A stretch of DNA of 64,000 nt, from positions 113,667-177,666 of the forward strand of contig JAJDEF010000030.1 of assembly GCA_029259945.1 (NCBI GenBank), read 5' to 3'. The stretch comes from Planctomycetota bacterium (lineage in GTDB: Bacteria; Planctomycetota; Planctomycetia; Pirellulales; Lacipirellulaceae). The notes beneath the pieces were generated by a model. That model was not told the DNA's origin, did not search any database, and saw nothing but the letters and a program-made list of their open reading frames with translations. The translations under genes were made by a program, and so were the position numbers. Below are positions 62,299-64,000 of the stretch, in pieces. The stretch's first letter is position 1, and each line of letters begins with the position of its first letter.

Positions 62299-62802
62299 TC
62301 AGATCAGGTCCAGCGGTGTTTGCCGACGATGGCGTTTGCTGGCGCAATCTGAACAGATGCCCGAAACAATCAGCCGGTGGCCTGTCACATGAAAATCGTG
62401 TTCGCCGGCGACCGCCTCGCGAATTCGGCTGAGGTCGGCACTCTGAAATTCAATCAGCTTGTCGCAAAGCGTACAGTGAAGGTGATCGTGCTGAGGGTAG
62501 CCATAGTCGTGCTCGTAAACGGCCCGCCCACCGAGAGTCATACGGCGTAGCAGACCCGCATCGACCAGCTCGTTGAGGGTTCGGTAAACGGTAGGGCGGC
62601 TAACCTTCTCGCCGGCGGTCTGTTGCGAGAGATTGATAATCAGTTCTTCGGCATCGAAATGGTCGTGTCGCTCGAAGATACGATCAACCAAAATCCGCCG
62701 CTGCTGCGTGATTCGTTTTCCCTTGCTCTGCAGAAATTCGGCAAACCGCTCCTGCGGGCTGCTAGAGACGCTCACCGTTCCAAGAGAAAACCCGTCTGAC
62801 AT
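62299..62802 (-). CDS. Fur-family transcriptional regulator
   Basis: About 167 residues. ATG 62802 has AGAGGTGGA upstream. The winged-helix part spans about residues 15-95 (KRITQQRRILVDRIF, SRPTVYRTLNELVDAGLL), and the dimer domain has HDHLHCTLCDKLIEF and GICSDCASKR, two CxxC pairs that bind structural zinc. Whether it senses iron (Fur), peroxide (PerR) or zinc cannot be decided. The gene is convergent with purB (12-base gap). A perfect 14-base inverted repeat lies 120 bases upstream of its start and could be an operator or the end of the flgM-like transcript. Confidence 0.93.
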   Translation of the reverse strand: MSDGFSLGTVSVSSSPQERFAEFLQSKGKRITQQRRILVDRIFERHDHFDAEELIINLSQQTAGEKVSRPTVYRTLNELVDAGLLRRMTLGGRAVYEHDYGYPQHDHLHCTLCDKLIEFQSADLSRIREAVAGEHDFHVTGHRLIVSGICSDCASKRHRRQTPLDLI

Positions 62803-62922
62803 CGTTCCACCTCTACCGACTATGCAGGGCAGTAACGGTATCATTAAGAACACCACTGACCCTACTTGAGACTACAGCCCGTACTCAGCAGTGGCTCTAA
62901 ACACCGGATAACGTGGGGCTAA

Positions 62923-62958
62923 GCCGTATAGAATCACTACTTATTGATTCTATACGGC
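62923..62958. terminator. Perfect 14-base inverted repeat between flgM-like and fur-like genes
   Basis: GCCGTATAGAATCA and TGATTCTATACGGC are exact inverses with an 8-base loop (CTACTTAT). It lies 60 bases past the flgM-like stop and 120 bases before the Fur-family start, both leftward. There is no T-run after it, so it might be a regulator site rather than an intrinsic terminator. Confidence 0.5.
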
Positions 62959-63017
62959 AACCCAGCAGGTCTCAAGAGGTGTAGGATTTGCTCTTTAGAG
63001 AGAAGACCGATCAGGAG

Positions 63018-63296
63018 TTAGCCCAGCTCGTCGAGCAGACGGCTTAGGGCGGCATCCATTTTTTCGGGCGTTTCGTAGGTTCCGCTGGCGATTTCGTTGC
63101 GAACGCGGGCGACTAAGTCGGAGCGGACTTCGCCACCTTCGGCAGCCGAAGCGGCTGCGTCGGCTGCGGGAGAGATGTCCAACTGATCGGCGGGGCCCGC
63201 CGAGGTGGGGCCTGAGGGTGAATTCGTAGGACGGTTTGTGTGGGGAGCTTTCACTCCGTGGGGGCCATGAGCTTGTGTGGAGCCGTGGATCTGCAT
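63018..63296 (-). CDS. flgM: FlgM-like anti-sigma-28 factor
   Basis: About 92 residues. ATG 63296 has GGAGAA upstream. The first half is polar and disordered (Gly, Pro, His, Thr). The second half has VRSDLVARVRNEIASGTYET followed by PEKMDAALSRLLDEL, the sigma-binding helices of FlgM. FlgM holds sigma-28 (FliA) inactive until the flagellar hook is complete and it is exported. Size fits the family. No other flagellar gene is in the window, so the assignment rests on the C-terminal pattern. Confidence 0.75.
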   Translation of the reverse strand: MQIHGSTQAHGPHGVKAPHTNRPTNSPSGPTSAGPADQLDISPAADAAASAAEGGEVRSDLVARVRNEIASGTYETPEKMDAALSRLLDELG

Positions 63297-64000
63297 TGCT
63301 GTTCTCCGATGAGCCAACTATCCGTAACTGTTTGCCTAAAACGTGGCAAAGAGGAGTCGGGCCTATTGTTTCAATCTAGTGGAATTTGCGGGTGTGGTAA
63401 ATCTGGTTTTTGCCTTGCGGGCGAAAAACCAATCTCAGGGTCGTCTATCTCGGTCGCTATTGCCTTTACCGTCATCCTCCTGATGAAACAATCGACCTCG
63501 CGAGTAGAACTGCGAGAACACAGGTTTCATCGAACTTTTTGCTAGCACTCGTTGATCGTTTTCTCACAGAGGCCGGTCACTACGTCAGCAAGCTCTGTAT
63601 CAGGTATGCATGTCGTGCATGCCAATTCGGTGGGTGGTAAGTCGACAATGATGTCTTCTAGCAACATTTCTACCGCTACGATGGTTGTTGGTAGACCATC
63701 TTAACCGGCAGAGCCCGTCCCGACGATTGTAGGGGCGAATCAGCTCGCGACATTCGTATCATTACGTAGGAATACGCATAGGAGTTATCTCCAGTTCACC
63801 AAACCCAACGGGTGAGCAAAAGACCACCCAACGTGTGGAATCGTACGGACAAACGGCACCGTCCGTCAATATTGATCGAGGCCTCAAAAAGTCCGATTTG
63901 GGTGGAAAGCACATTTTCATGAGTACGCGTCACCGCTTGATTTTAGAATTAGCCGTTTTGGCGCTAGCCACGGTTGTTCAGGAAAAACCGTGGCTAGCGC
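63297..64000. other. Non-coding stretch to the end of the window
   Basis: Short open frames occur but none shows a domain or a ribosome site. The promoter of the flgM-like gene should lie in the first 100 bases; I see no clear sigma-28 or sigma-54 pair. The last 40 bases form an inverted repeat. Confidence 0.5.
63961..64000. repeat. 15-base perfect inverted repeat at the window edge
   Basis: GCGCTAGCCACGGTT (63961-63975) and AACCGTGGCTAGCGC (63986-64000) are exact inverses with a 10-base loop. It may extend past the window. It may be a repetitive extragenic palindrome or a terminator. Confidence 0.75.

Overview
The window reads as a chromosomal piece of a planctomycete, probably from the Pirellulales. 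The signs are many PEP-CTERM proteins with short dockerin-like calcium loops, two prepilin-like DUF1559 proteins, a LEPR-xLL secreted protein, an ECF sigma factor beside a Ser/Thr kinase with TPRs, a sulfatase, an RHS fragment and a Gld-type ABC system. This is inferred from family content; no rRNA or other taxonomic marker is present.

Layout. (1) 0-1.9 kb: a PEP-CTERM gene translationally linked to a small membrane protein, then tRNA-Lys(CTT). (2) 2.0-25.4 kb: an unbroken run of minus-strand genes. Read 5' to 3' (right to left) it starts with eight dockerin/PEP-CTERM surface proteins and a long beta-helix PEP-CTERM protein that runs in frame, without a stop, into a DUF1559 pseudopilin. It continues with a HEAT lipoprotein, three glycosyltransferases, an ABC exporter, a sulfotransferase and a tandem APH-fold kinase. 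From about 22.9 kb downwards most junctions are overlaps or gaps below 60 bases. I read this as one co-expressed programme making, exporting and decorating a surface glycan together with sortable surface proteins. No exosortase is in the window. (3) 25.4-37 kb: a decayed PEP-CTERM remnant, an ECF sigma factor and kinase, a large LEPR-xLL protein with metalloprotease-like, Ig-like and tandem dockerin segments, a second DUF1559 gene, an RHS remnant, a sulfatase and tRNA-Pro(CGG).

The last 16 bases around the 3' end of tRNA-Lys (1856-1871) recur in the same orientation at 36951-36966, 28 bases from tRNA-Pro. The 35 kb between them holds almost only accessory genes. This is what an island integrated at a tRNA would leave, although no integrase is visible.

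(4) 37-64 kb is mostly housekeeping: an FHA/GAF/sigma-54 activator with a PaaK-like ligase and a DUF971 protein, a Gld-type ABC operon, nadB, a DUF4175 protein with a long acidic region, lpxK, an HD phosphohydrolase, a pseudo-hydrolase, a TPR protein, a purple-acid-type phosphatase, purB, a Fur-family regulator and a FlgM-like anti-sigma factor. Several gaps here hold inverted or word-like repeats: 42.5, 51.9-52.3, 53.5-54.0, 62.9 and 64.0 kb.
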